Of a DNA stretch of 44,190 nt, positions 1-7,796 are shown piece by piece. The translations under genes and the position numbers were made by a program. Each line of letters starts with the position of its first letter. Positions within the stretch are counted from its first letter, which is position 1. A model generated the notes under the pieces. It did no database searches. It saw only the letters and a list, made by a program, of their open reading frames with translations, and was not told the origin of the DNA. This DNA is from a virus: positions 1-44,190 of IMG/VR virus record IMGVR_UViG_3300029911_000063. One strand, 5' to 3'.

Positions 1-106
1 GGCGTAAACAAGGCTGTGATGGGCACGCCTGATGAAGATGCTGTTTGCGCTACGGAAAGAGTAGCCGTTGGCGAAGCTGTGCCAATCCCTAAACGAAAGT
101 TCGTAT
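1..106. repeat. 106-bp exact direct repeat, left copy
   Basis: Identical to 34553-34658. The match resumes after two mismatches (107-108) and continues to 134 before diverging. It lies in the coding sequence for the shared FRLGIGTASPTATLSVAQ segment of the fibre. Because it starts exactly at base 1, it looks like an assembly-closure overlap, although it is also a true stretch of homology between two fibre alleles. Confidence 0.95.
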
Positions 107-353
107 CGTCCCAAAAGAACTTGGCATTGTCTTGGGCAAGGACACCGGCTGGACCAACAAATAAAACAGAACCCTGTGTCGCACTAGTAATCGTGTCACC
201 AATGGCTAGTGTTAAAGAACCAGTCACGGATAAAAGGAGCCGACCGCTTGAATCAACTTGAACTGGACACACCAAACCAGTCGTTGCATCAACCGCTAAA
301 AGGGTTGGACGTGAGTTTGCATCTCTTGGCGCGTTTCCATCGGGTGCTGCCAT
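1..353 (-). CDS. Tail fibre protein, N-terminal part (cut by window edge)
   Basis: The reading frame opens at 353 (MAAPDGNAPRDANSRP) and runs off the window edge after 117 codons. Residues 1-45 match the N-terminus of the fibre at 31191-32753 (NAPRDxNSRPTLLxVD, then a VQVD/IQVD-xxGRxLLS segment). From about residue 70 (QDNAKFFWDDTNFRLGIGTA) it matches the N-terminus of the fibre at 33004-34800 instead, so this is a mosaic of two fibre types. If base 34552 is joined to base 1, the gene continues in frame to 33004 as a 633-residue protein. The role as an adhesin or fibre is inferred from family resemblance and position at the distal end of the head operon. The start follows the previous stop by 5 nt (TAA-ACTAT-ATG). 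Confidence 0.75.
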   Translation of the reverse strand, partial: MAAPDGNAPRDANSRPTLLAVDATTGLVCPVQVDSSGRLLLSVTGSLTLAIGDTITSATQGSVLFVGPAGVLAQDNAKFFWDDTNFRLGIGTASPTATLSVAQTASSSGVPITALFT

Positions 354-358
354 ATAGT

Positions 359-637
359 TTAGCTAAATGTTCCTAAAAGATTTCCAGTCGAATTTTCAAT
401 CAAACATGCTTGCGTAGTACCGGAAGGATTTTGACCAAGCATTGATCTAACATCATTTGCATCGCTGGCTGCATTCGTTTGAGTTACCGTGATAGACCCA
501 GAAGCCGCTACAATGCTCGCCAATAGATAGCCCGTTGCATGGTCGATTTGAAGTGGAACAACTGTACCGCTGGGATTCACTCCTTTAGCTGGTGGTACGC
601 TGTTCGCATCGGGAGCGAAATTATCTATTTGTGGCAT
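359..637 (-). CDS. Small virion or fibre-associated protein, 92 aa
   Basis: Not assigned to a named family. It seems to hold two copies of a short beta-type module also found at the N-termini of the fibres at 1-353 and 31191-32753: residues about 10-43 (DANSVPP, then PLQIDHATGYLLASI) and about 57-92 (NPSGT, then CLIENSTGNLLGTFS). It overlaps the coiled-coil gene upstream by 17 nt and ends 5 nt before the fibre start, so it is in the same operon. A role as fibre adaptor or base protein is inferred. Module B has a different 114-aa protein (34812-35156) at this position. Confidence 0.65.
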   Translation of the reverse strand: MPQIDNFAPDANSVPPAKGVNPSGTVVPLQIDHATGYLLASIVAASGSITVTQTNAASDANDVRSMLGQNPSGTTQACLIENSTGNLLGTFS

Positions 638-1343
638 ATTTGGTTTTCATTAGATCGAGGGCCGATTTTAACTTCTGACGATCATCAGCGATCTTACTTT
701 CAAGGACTTTCAATTCCTTTCGTTTCTCATCCACCAGAAGTTCTTGAGCATTCAAATCATCTCGATCGTGATCTAAGGCTTGATATTTACGTTCTAACTT
801 CTCCTCCTCATGGGCTACTGCATCACATCGTACTTGTGTTTCTTCTCTTAACTTTTTAGCTTCCGCTTGAGCAAGCTTTACTTTTTGCTCTGCGCTTGTC
901 TTGAGAGAAATAGCATTGGCTTTTTCTTTCGAGGCAACCGCCAATGATGTTTTGGCCTCACGTAAGGTTTGTTCTACTTGTTCGTGAAGTTGGCTTGTTT
1001 GAAACTCCTTAGATGCGATCTCTTGCATCCTAACCTCCAACCACTCGGCTTTCGCCTTTAGACTTGTCTCAAACTCTTGTAGAGGCTCAAGGGCTTTAGA
1101 TTTACGTTTCTCAAGCTCCCAAACAGTCGTTTCGAGGGCATTCTTGCTTATAGTTAGAGGTTCTATGAAGGCTTTATAATCACGTTCATTCGTGAGTTTC
1201 TTTAGTTTCAATTCATCATTGAGGCGGTTCAGATCGTTCGTCTTTTCAGCAAGAGCCTTGGTAATTTTTACCGTCTCCAAAATTACAGCGGCCTTTTGCT
1301 CGTCGTAATCTTTTTGAACTTCTTTCTTGCTGAAAAGTTGCAT
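621..1343 (-). CDS. Long coiled-coil virion-module protein, 240 aa
   Basis: Almost the whole chain is charged, heptad-like helix rich in Glu, Lys, Leu and Ala, with no membrane segment or signal peptide. The N-terminus (MQLFSKKEVQKDYDEQ) resembles that of the 64-aa module B protein at 35160-35354 (MMKLFQKSDLRKAQQEQ), which occupies the same place in the gene order. The two therefore look like a long and a short version of one protein, about 180 residues apart. Function unknown; a structural spacer or chaperone of the fibre/head completion region is possible. It starts 10 nt after the upstream stop. Confidence 0.75.
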   Translation of the reverse strand: MQLFSKKEVQKDYDEQKAAVILETVKITKALAEKTNDLNRLNDELKLKKLTNERDYKAFIEPLTISKNALETTVWELEKRKSKALEPLQEFETSLKAKAEWLEVRMQEIASKEFQTSQLHEQVEQTLREAKTSLAVASKEKANAISLKTSAEQKVKLAQAEAKKLREETQVRCDAVAHEEEKLERKYQALDHDRDDLNAQELLVDEKRKELKVLESKIADDRQKLKSALDLMKTKYATNR

Positions 1344-1353
1344 AAGACTTCTA

Positions 1354-1920
1354 TTAAGTTGTTACGCCTTCAAACTCTTCTGACTGCTTCACCCCTACAA
1401 CTGCTTTAGGTGGACGTCCCATACGTTTCTTTGGGACCGAAACCTCATCTACAACTGGAGCCGGCAGAGCCACACCAGCTAACGATGAAGGAATCGTCAG
1501 AGCTTTCATTGTGTACTGTTCAACCAAATTGGGGTGGCGTGTGTCCCAAATTTGCGTTTTACCTTTTCGAGCCAAGCGTGGATTGCTTTTCAGACCAATA
1601 TAATGAATAGCGATATCACGAGCAAAGTGTCGTGGAATACTTTCGTTCAAGAGCAAACGGCCCATCTCGTCATCATCATCGGAATCGATTGAAACGCGAT
1701 AGACGCAACCTGCCTTAAACGTGTAGTTACGACTGTCCCATTTACCGGTGAAATCGTGATCCATGTAGTTATAGACCACTTGATTTTTAGGATAGACAGG
1801 ACGAGCTTGTTTCTTTCCATTTACCATGGTTGTTGCAACGGTCGGTGATTGACCGCTCATTTTATTCATGGCTTCGGCAACTTGCTTTTGAATCTCGGCA
1901 TTCATTTCTTGAGGTGTCAT
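1354..1920 (-). CDS. Head accessory protein with AT-hook-like tail, 188 aa
   Basis: The chosen start at 1920 (MTPQEMNAEIQK) sits in the AATAATATG context common in this genome; a longer frame to 1974 is open but less likely. The core (YMDHDFTGKWDSRNYTFKAG, then a PRHFARDIAIH segment) resembles module B's 35351-35815 (NFTDRTFTWQWNSVSYTFKP, then LAEHFAKHL). The C-terminal tail differs: here it has KKRMGRPPKA, the Gly-Arg-Pro core of an AT-hook flanked by basic residues, whereas module B has a Cys-rich tail. Position between coat-associated genes and the coiled-coil gene suggests a head-tail joining or internal DNA-contacting role, which is inference. Confidence 0.7.
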   Translation of the reverse strand: MTPQEMNAEIQKQVAEAMNKMSGQSPTVATTMVNGKKQARPVYPKNQVVYNYMDHDFTGKWDSRNYTFKAGCVYRVSIDSDDDDEMGRLLLNESIPRHFARDIAIHYIGLKSNPRLARKGKTQIWDTRHPNLVEQYTMKALTIPSSLAGVALPAPVVDEVSVPKKRMGRPPKAVVGVKQSEEFEGVTT

Positions 1921-2020
1921 ATTATTCCCTGAATAATCTCCCGATGTTAGCAAGGTGGCAGGGATGCGGGACATCCTTTTCGAGGATCAGTCTAGCCACC
2001 TTGTATTTCCTTCTTGAGAA

Positions 2021-2776
2021 CTAGCTCAAGTTGAGGAAAGCCATTTGATAATCTGTCGAGGTAAGCGTCTGCATGGCGTAGCCGACGTTTACGAGCGTGG
2101 AAGCCCATGTCTTCAGCGCACCTGCAGTCGCACCGGAAGGAGCAAGAGCAAGACCAACGGCTGTGCTGGAATCGTTCAACACGTTGCATGGTCCTTTAAC
2201 CTGCAACCAACCGTAGTAAAGTTGAGTGCCAACTACAGAAGCCGAGAGAGGATAAATACACACACCTGCTGGAATGCCAGTAGCGGTCGTTGGGGAAACA
2301 ATCGTGCCCGAGAATGGGTTCAAGATCATATCGACAACCGAACTAGCTGTAATCGCAACTTGCAAAGGATCAGCCAGCGTCAAGACAACAGTGGTTGAGA
2401 GAGCAGCCGCTGGATGAGAAGCGATCTTGTAGGAGTAACCTTGACCTGGTGCCGAGATGACGGACAAGAAACCTTCCGAATATTGGTTGGCAGTAATCGC
2501 GTTCGTACCACCAAGAGCAACGCTCACCTGTGTAGCGCCGATTGCGGCCGCGACTGGTGTCAAACCTTGTTCGGTCGTTACCTGAACAGGGCCTTGTTGA
2601 AGTTTGCCTGGAATACTCGCTACGGTGCCATTTTGGCAATAACGAAATTCCGAACCGTTGTTTGAATACATCTTGGTGCCAAGGGCAACAAGTTCTGTAA
2701 GGTCTTGGTTGAATGGGCCGTTAGATGGCGCGGTCAACGCGGGACCTGTGAAAGCTGTAGCTGGAGCAATAGCCAT
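2021..2776 (-). CDS. Coat-associated virion protein (decoration-like), 251 aa
   Basis: The start at 2776 (MAIAPATAFTGPALTAP) is preferred to an in-frame ATG at 2854, which would overlap the upstream gene. It is a Gly/Ala/Thr-rich beta-type sequence typical of phage surface proteins. The homologue in module B is 35898-36623: both contain a GSEFRYCQ/GREFVYAQ segment followed by PGKLQQG/PGKVYQG, a GT-NAITANQYSEGF/GTASTLGQYANGY segment, and a similar C-terminal end. It lies two genes after the coat gene. Capsid decoration or head-vertex protein is an inference from position and composition. Confidence 0.75.
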   Translation of the reverse strand: MAIAPATAFTGPALTAPSNGPFNQDLTELVALGTKMYSNNGSEFRYCQNGTVASIPGKLQQGPVQVTTEQGLTPVAAAIGATQVSVALGGTNAITANQYSEGFLSVISAPGQGYSYKIASHPAAALSTTVVLTLADPLQVAITASSVVDMILNPFSGTIVSPTTATGIPAGVCIYPLSASVVGTQLYYGWLQVKGPCNVLNDSSTAVGLALAPSGATAGALKTWASTLVNVGYAMQTLTSTDYQMAFLNLS

Positions 2777-2796
2777 AAAATAAACTTTTGTGTGAA

Positions 2797-3384
2797 TTAG
2801 GAAATTGGAGTAGCGAGCGTTCCTGAACCGTAGATCGTTCCCGTTACAAACCACTGGGTCGTAGAGAGGCCGATATAGGTTAAGATCGTACCGATCAAAC
2901 CACCAGTGGTTGTACCGCTCATGGTAATTGTCGAGTTTGATGTACCGTTGGCCGCGAAACCAGCCGGAGATGCTGTGGCGATGCTAAGCACCTCAACGGC
3001 ACCCAAAATGAATTGGGAACCGGTCGCGAAAGTTGCGACGGAATCACCAACCGATGTGACCGAGGTGGTAACCAGGAAAGTAAACTCGAGACCTTTCGCT
3101 GCTGTCGGCAGGACGTATGCCTTTCCAGCAGCAGTATCAAACAGGAAGATTTGACCGCTTTGAGCAGCCGTGAGAGCCAAGCCGGCGGCTGAACCATTAA
3201 CGGCGTATGTGCCCTGAGTGGTACCATTGATAGTTGTGCCAGCAGGAAGTTTTACGCTTGTAACAGTTGAGAAATCTACTAACGAACCAGTGCTCGTAAT
3301 AGTACCGGTCGTTGTAGCATTCTTGGCCGTGTTCCAACCGTCCCACATTCCAGGAGGTAAGACGTTTTCTGTTAATAGAGACAT
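2797..3384 (-). CDS. Coat-associated virion protein, 195 aa
   Basis: First gene after the coat gene, 31 nt downstream. Thr/Ser/Gly-rich beta-type sequence with no membrane segment. Module B's 36643-37224 is clearly homologous: the N-termini (MSLLTENVLPP against MSMLLEDALPL), the ALTAAQSGQIFLFDTAAG against ALTAAQSGQVFLMDAATG segment, and the NGTSNSTITMSGTTTGGLIG against NGTSNYTLSMNGSTTGGLIG segment all align. That conservation in both modules makes a virion role likely, perhaps head decoration or fibre attachment; no named family was recognised. Confidence 0.75.
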   Translation of the reverse strand: MSLLTENVLPPGMWDGWNTAKNATTTGTITSTGSLVDFSTVTSVKLPAGTTINGTTQGTYAVNGSAAGLALTAAQSGQIFLFDTAAGKAYVLPTAAKGLEFTFLVTTSVTSVGDSVATFATGSQFILGAVEVLSIATASPAGFAANGTSNSTITMSGTTTGGLIGTILTYIGLSTTQWFVTGTIYGSGTLATPIS

Positions 3385-3415
3385 AGCGAAGTTGTTATGC
3401 GCCTTGCGCTATGAA

Positions 3416-4453
3416 TTAGATACCTGCCGAGATCGCGTTGAGCTGGGCGTTATAACGTGGGTTTTTGTAGATCATGTTACCCGCAAGCACTGTGAAACCG
3501 GACATAATCATCTGGTTTACAGGGCGTACAAATTCAGTCCAGTGGAAACCGTATTCACGAGCCAATTCTGGGTCTGGTTCACCATCCATGATATCGGCTT
3601 CGGCAAACTTCACTGGCTTACCTTCTGGCCATTCTGGGAGATATTGAAACTCCATCGACATGTCGTTGATAAACCACATGACGTTCGCAGGAGCGATCAT
3701 ATCAGCCCATACTGACGCATTGTTGAATTGCAACGCTTTGGTACCACCAAGGCCCAAGTTATAGCTGCGTCCCGCGGCGTTCGTTGGGACTTCAAAACGC
3801 ATGATAGGATCAAGCAACTGTTGATAATCCGTGCGCACGGCTGTCGTGGTAAAGATATGATTTACCATTTCGACACCCTGCCAGGTGCTGTCGTAGGTCG
3901 AATACATCTGGGCAAGCGTCAATTTGTTGAGAGTCGCAGCGTTTACCGTCGCATCCAATGCTGGATATGTAGCGCGGGATTGTCCACCGATTGTTGCAAC
4001 CGTGTTACCGTTATCAACACCAGCAGCAAGACCAAGCAAATCTTGACCGTTAGAACCTGCGGCATAGAATTGCGTACCAACAAGCTGCGTCAAGTCGCGT
4101 GTATCGGAACCGATCTGGCGCTCAATCAGGTTAGCCACTTCACCTTCTGTTTGGTTCAGGGCTACATCTGTGTAGTTGAGCGTGGTTGCTTGATATAAGA
4201 ACGCACATTGATAGATAAGTTTGATCGTGTTATCAACTTGCGAGTTGCTCAAAAGCTGGGCGCCAACGAACGAACCTTGGTTGGTATTTTCAGTCCACTT
4301 GAAAGCATAGGCGGCTTGCGAACCTTTCCAGGTCGAGGCTGCACCTTTAGAAATAAAGTGACCGGCGGCAATGTTTCCGACAAGGGCACCTTCAATCAAG
4401 CGTTGATAAAGGAACTCGAGTGTCGAATCTGAGACTTTGTTTGTCAAAGCCAT
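3416..4453 (-). CDS. Major capsid (coat) protein, module A
   Basis: 345 aa, the usual length for an HK97-fold coat protein made with a separate scaffold. It lies directly downstream of the scaffold-like gene (14 nt), in the portal-scaffold-coat order of tailed phages. It aligns with 37933-38982 around GLAAGVDNGNTVATIGGQSR (module B GLAAIVDDGTSVATFGGLSR) and near the C-terminus (both end in a short GxL/GxI-rich tail). No protease domain is seen nearby, so maturation cleavage is not predicted. The start context AAAACTTTATGG has no Shine-Dalgarno sequence, odd for such a highly expressed protein. Confidence 0.88.
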   Translation of the reverse strand: MALTNKVSDSTLEFLYQRLIEGALVGNIAAGHFISKGAASTWKGSQAAYAFKWTENTNQGSFVGAQLLSNSQVDNTIKLIYQCAFLYQATTLNYTDVALNQTEGEVANLIERQIGSDTRDLTQLVGTQFYAAGSNGQDLLGLAAGVDNGNTVATIGGQSRATYPALDATVNAATLNKLTLAQMYSTYDSTWQGVEMVNHIFTTTAVRTDYQQLLDPIMRFEVPTNAAGRSYNLGLGGTKALQFNNASVWADMIAPANVMWFINDMSMEFQYLPEWPEGKPVKFAEADIMDGEPDPELAREYGFHWTEFVRPVNQMIMSGFTVLAGNMIYKNPRYNAQLNAISAGI

Positions 4454-4467
4454 AAAGTTTTAATTAA

Positions 4468-5271
4468 CTATCTCTGTGATTTAAGAAATTGAGTGAGAGA
4501 CATATTTCGTACTTGATCTCGTGACAGGAGATTTGGTTTTGGGGATCGTGAAACGACACCCGAACCAGCCATCTTTTTTGCCACTTCGCGGGAAGGATTT
4601 ACTTTAGGTACAGTCGCTTCCTGACGCGTTGCCATGTAGATAGCGAAAGCCTTATCTAAATCGGGAATACGATGACCAAATTCGTTAGGTGATTCCGTGA
4701 GTAGATTTGCTGTTTCAATGATCTTTTTGATCTGCTTAAAATCAGCATTCTTGTCACCATCAGTGAATTTGATACCTGTTTTTTCTTCCCATTCCTTAGT
4801 TTTTTCAGCTTGTAATTCTCGGAATTGAGACAATGATTTTTGTTCATTGGTCTTTTCTTGAATCTCTTGCTGATGTTCAGCTTCCCTAATTTCTTTAGCT
4901 TTTGATGTGATCAGCTTGTTGAGTGAATCAACAGCTTTTGGATCTTTGCCAACGAGATACTCGGCATCGGGGTCTACGGCAGTCGGCTGTGCTGCCTTAG
5001 CACTTTCTGCCAGTTTAGCCTCTAAGTCGGCGATCTTACTTTCAAGAGCTTTGAAGCGAGGGCGTTGATGGTAAGGAATCTTCTCTTTTGGTTCCACTTC
5101 TTCTTTAGTTTGTACGTTGTCCGCGACTTCTGATTCAACAACAGGTTCTGAAACCACTTCCTCGGTCTTTTCAGGCTCTGGTTGTGGTTCTTCTTTTGAT
5201 GGCTTCAAGCTTTCAAAACCATCACTTAACATGTTGTTATTTATTAAATGCGCTGCAATCGAATCTTTCAT
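4468..5271 (-). CDS. Scaffolding protein, module A
   Basis: 267 aa, strongly charged and helical, with a Glu/Pro/Lys-rich acidic N-terminal half (EEPQPEPEKTEEVVSEP), a coiled-coil centre around residues 80-170 (KALESKIADLEAKLAES) and a basic C-terminal end (SRDQVRNMSLTQFLKSQR). Acidic helical proteins with a basic C-terminus just before the coat gene are typical of phage scaffolds, whose basic tail binds coat. Module B has a counterpart at 39001-39780. The start lies in ATTATATGAAAG, the same context as the small peptide frame at 12977; a short hairpin (AGGCC-GAAA-GGCT) precedes it. Confidence 0.82.
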   Translation of the reverse strand: MKDSIAAHLINNNMLSDGFESLKPSKEEPQPEPEKTEEVVSEPVVESEVADNVQTKEEVEPKEKIPYHQRPRFKALESKIADLEAKLAESAKAAQPTAVDPDAEYLVGKDPKAVDSLNKLITSKAKEIREAEHQQEIQEKTNEQKSLSQFRELQAEKTKEWEEKTGIKFTDGDKNADFKQIKKIIETANLLTESPNEFGHRIPDLDKAFAIYMATRQEATVPKVNPSREVAKKMAGSGVVSRSPKPNLLSRDQVRNMSLTQFLKSQR

Positions 5272-5358
5272 ATAATGGATTCAGCCTTTCGGCCTCATTT
5301 AATGACTTACGCAGTGCTGTTCTTTAATGTCTACAACTCGAGGAAAAGACATGATTTG

Positions 5359-5643
5359 TTACTCTGCTGGCTCCTCTTCTTCGTCTCCTTCTGAATATTC
5401 ATCAGGATCACAAACTTTGAGGTCTTCCATCATTCCATCAAGGCATTCTTCCCAATCCATCTCGCCCTCTGCGTATTCTTCCAAATGTTCTTCAATGATT
5501 GATTTGACGAGCTTCAGGCCTTTTTCCCGCTGTTCACTAGACAGCATCTCTTTGACGATCTTTGAACCAGTCTTTTTCTCAACGCCCTTAAGAGCTTCTA
5601 AATAGTCTTTCCGTTCTTCGCTATCTGCGAAATAAGGTGTCAT
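5359..5643 (-). CDS. Acidic small protein between portal and scaffold, 94 aa
   Basis: Highly acidic (DWEECLDGMMEDLKVCDPDE and a run of Glu/Asp at the C-terminus) and predicted helical; no membrane segment or signal. It starts 8 nt after the portal stop, in the AAAATATG context. Module B has an unrelated short Lys-rich protein (39809-39943) at this place. A role in head assembly or DNA mimicry could be imagined but nothing in the sequence proves it. Function unknown. Confidence 0.65.
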   Translation of the reverse strand: MTPYFADSEERKDYLEALKGVEKKTGSKIVKEMLSSEQREKGLKLVKSIIEEHLEEYAEGEMDWEECLDGMMEDLKVCDPDEYSEGDEEEEPAE

Positions 5644-5651
5644 ATTTTAGG

Positions 5652-7541
5652 TTATTGAATAGGCGGCATTGGGACTGGTGCGGCAGGTCCTGGAGGGCCA
5701 GGTGGCGCTGGGGGTGGACCAGGCGGTGCAGCAGGTGGAGGTGGAGCTGCTGGCTGTTGTGGTGCTGCGGGCGCAGGAGCCTGTTGAGGAGCCATGGCTT
5801 GCTGTAACGCTTGCATGGCTTCTGGTGAAAGCGTCGTATACGCTTGCATATAGGCCATGGGGTTTATCTTGAGCAACATGGCTGCCCCTGCGGTTGCTTT
5901 TGGATCGGGATATTCAAGGCGTTCAAGTTCCGTAACAATGTCTATAGACCCAGAGCCAAATAGATCAACTGCTTCGTTGCGTCGCATCAAAGGATTGCGT
6001 GGGAGCATTGAGCCCTCTTCAACAGTGATGTTCAAAATCTTAGTCAAATCAGTCTTTGCAACACCCTCTTCATTTGGCTCATCTTGATAGACGTACATCA
6101 TCTGTGCCATGTAGTTGAAAACGAAATCGACCATTTGCTCGATCTGTTCAACGACAGGAGCCGAGCGCGATGTGTCGTCTTGGTTTTTAATGATCTGACC
6201 ACGCACTGATTCTTCGGAAGCAGTACCGGAAGGCGTAACACCACGAATCCCGAAGATGTTCTGAATCTCTAAACGTTTATCTTGAATATCCTCGACGATA
6301 TACGCTGGTAACGCAGGAGCTTGAAATCGCTGCACAACCTTTGTAATGTCGTCACCTGGTGCCCTGATAGCTCCACCACGTTTTAACGCAGCTACGGCTT
6401 GTGTAGCTTGATCCTGATCCATCTTGTTAGAGAATACCCAACCGTTATTTGAATCGTCGGCATTCTTGTCGATCTGTTTGGTGCGCTTGTTTAACAAGTC
6501 TTGCATCGAGATTGATTGTTCAATGAACGAAGTGAAGTCAAACGGTCGCTCACCATCATTGAAGAACCACATGAAGCTAAATGGCATTTCAGGATGAATG
6601 AAATGGTTAGCTCCAAGAACTTGTTGTGTCTCGCCAGTCTCCTCTCCATCATCACCTTTAATTGGTTCATCGTAACCATAATTCCAGTGAGGATTCTTAT
6701 TCTTATCCAAGATATGCCCGCGCATCTCCCAAAAGACATATTCAGAAGTCCACCACTCACGAAAGCCTAGTACGGTACCTAATTTTCCACCGCATGCACG
6801 TGTGAGCCATTCCTTCTGCTCTGGGAAACGCACGATCAGGTTTTCACCTGAATCAAACACGTATTGACCGATGTAACGACCTGTAAACTTGCCACCATCA
6901 AACGTTCCTTTAGGATCAATAATAAGTTTCTTTGGATCAACCTTTTCAACGTTGATTGATAAAGTCTTTTGATTCCACGTAACTTTTAGCACTCCGAGTA
7001 AGTCAATCAACCAGTCTCGCACCGCGGACCGGACTTTAACGCGTAAATGTACTTTGTCTGATACGTCTTCAAGACTACGACCTACAGCGTCGGCTAAAGC
7101 AATACCTGTATCTGTATCATCAGTCTCTACGTTTGGTTCAGGGTCTTCACGGGCTACCATCGGTAACAACGTTTCAACGGCTTGGAAGATTGCGTTATCT
7201 ACAATTCCATACCCATCACCATTGCCTGTGTGACCATTGCTCATTCCGTAATGTTCACCTTTGTAGTATTTGAAGTTCCTTGAAGAACGCATCTTTACTT
7301 CCGCGTAGTAACCAGCAAACTCAGAAGTCCATGTAGAAGTGAGTGTTGATAACTCCTCGTCAGTCATCTCCAAACTAAGAACATCCTCGGGTGAGGTGAT
7401 GCGCCCTTCTGTTTGGTTATCAATAGCTTTCTTTGTTTTGTTGAAAGGTGCGAAAAGACCACCCACTTGGTCAATAATGCCCTTAAGTGCAGGGTTGATT
7501 CCACCTGTCTCTGATCGTTTGCGACCGATGCCTGAAGCCAT
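5652..7541 (-). CDS. Portal protein, module A
   Basis: 629 aa, within the range of large portals of short-tailed phages. Portals form the dodecameric ring through which the terminase packages DNA. It aligns with the module B portal (39949-41835) in many segments: the DNAIFQAVETLLPMVAREDPEP region (B: DNTLWEALETFIPFSSARNPDP), the PHWNYGYDEP motif (B: PHWNYDIPPD), and EEGSMLPRNPLMRRNEAVDLF (B: KEGSMIPQDPMSRRNEAVELF). The last 50 residues are almost only Pro, Ala, Gly and Gln with Gly-Pro-Pro triplets, probably an unstructured tail. A terminator-like hairpin with a U tract ends 2 nt before the start codon. Confidence 0.88.
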   Translation of the reverse strand: MASGIGRKRSETGGINPALKGIIDQVGGLFAPFNKTKKAIDNQTEGRITSPEDVLSLEMTDEELSTLTSTWTSEFAGYYAEVKMRSSRNFKYYKGEHYGMSNGHTGNGDGYGIVDNAIFQAVETLLPMVAREDPEPNVETDDTDTGIALADAVGRSLEDVSDKVHLRVKVRSAVRDWLIDLLGVLKVTWNQKTLSINVEKVDPKKLIIDPKGTFDGGKFTGRYIGQYVFDSGENLIVRFPEQKEWLTRACGGKLGTVLGFREWWTSEYVFWEMRGHILDKNKNPHWNYGYDEPIKGDDGEETGETQQVLGANHFIHPEMPFSFMWFFNDGERPFDFTSFIEQSISMQDLLNKRTKQIDKNADDSNNGWVFSNKMDQDQATQAVAALKRGGAIRAPGDDITKVVQRFQAPALPAYIVEDIQDKRLEIQNIFGIRGVTPSGTASEESVRGQIIKNQDDTSRSAPVVEQIEQMVDFVFNYMAQMMYVYQDEPNEEGVAKTDLTKILNITVEEGSMLPRNPLMRRNEAVDLFGSGSIDIVTELERLEYPDPKATAGAAMLLKINPMAYMQAYTTLSPEAMQALQQAMAPQQAPAPAAPQQPAAPPPPAAPPGPPPAPPGPPGPAAPVPMPPIQ

Positions 7542-7542
7542 A

Positions 7543-7575
7543 CAAAAAAGGCGACAAAGAATGAATCTTGTCGCC
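7543..7575 (-). terminator. Hairpin plus U tract directly before portal start (module A)
   Basis: On the minus strand an 8-bp stem (GGCGACAA / TTGTCGCC, loop of 10 nt) is followed by TTTTTT and then, after GT, the portal ATG. It has the form of an intrinsic terminator, but its place in front of an essential late gene suggests an attenuator, processing site or start-site structure. An equivalent element precedes the module B portal. Confidence 0.7.
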
Positions 7576-7616
7576 CCTCTCGTTACAAGCTAGGGCTTTC
7601 TAGCTAGAATTAAACA

Positions 7617-7796
7617 CTAAACTTTTGGATGTGTCAAATATAAATGTTTCTCGCATTTAGAATAGTTACCCAAATCATCAAAGTGAGCGACAAAACTTCC
7701 CTGTGTCATATCAAATAATCCGTCCTGCGCGAAAGCAATGATCTTATCAAAATGCATATCACAATAAGCGTGAAATGCTTCTGAACTAGATGTCAC
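7617..7796 (-). CDS. Small protein between TerL and portal, 59 aa
   Basis: The chosen GTG start at 7796 overlaps the TerL stop by 11 nt; an in-frame ATG at 7859 would overlap TerL by 74 nt. The shorter form resembles the module B protein at 41900-42097 in length, position and a shared segment (FDMTQGSFVAHFDDLGNYSKCEKH against FDIAEGSVTIHYDSAGCIKKLERK, similar though not identical). Function unknown. Conservation between two otherwise diverged modules argues that it is a real gene with a packaging- or portal-related role. Confidence 0.6.
   Translation of the reverse strand: MTSSSEAFHAYCDMHFDKIIAFAQDGLFDMTQGSFVAHFDDLGNYSKCEKHLYLTHPKV

Noticed and set aside
16-261. Rightward frame in the fibre gene
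   Set aside because: It is the complement of the leftward fibre coding sequence, which has clear homologues; the same shadow frame appears at 34532-34822.
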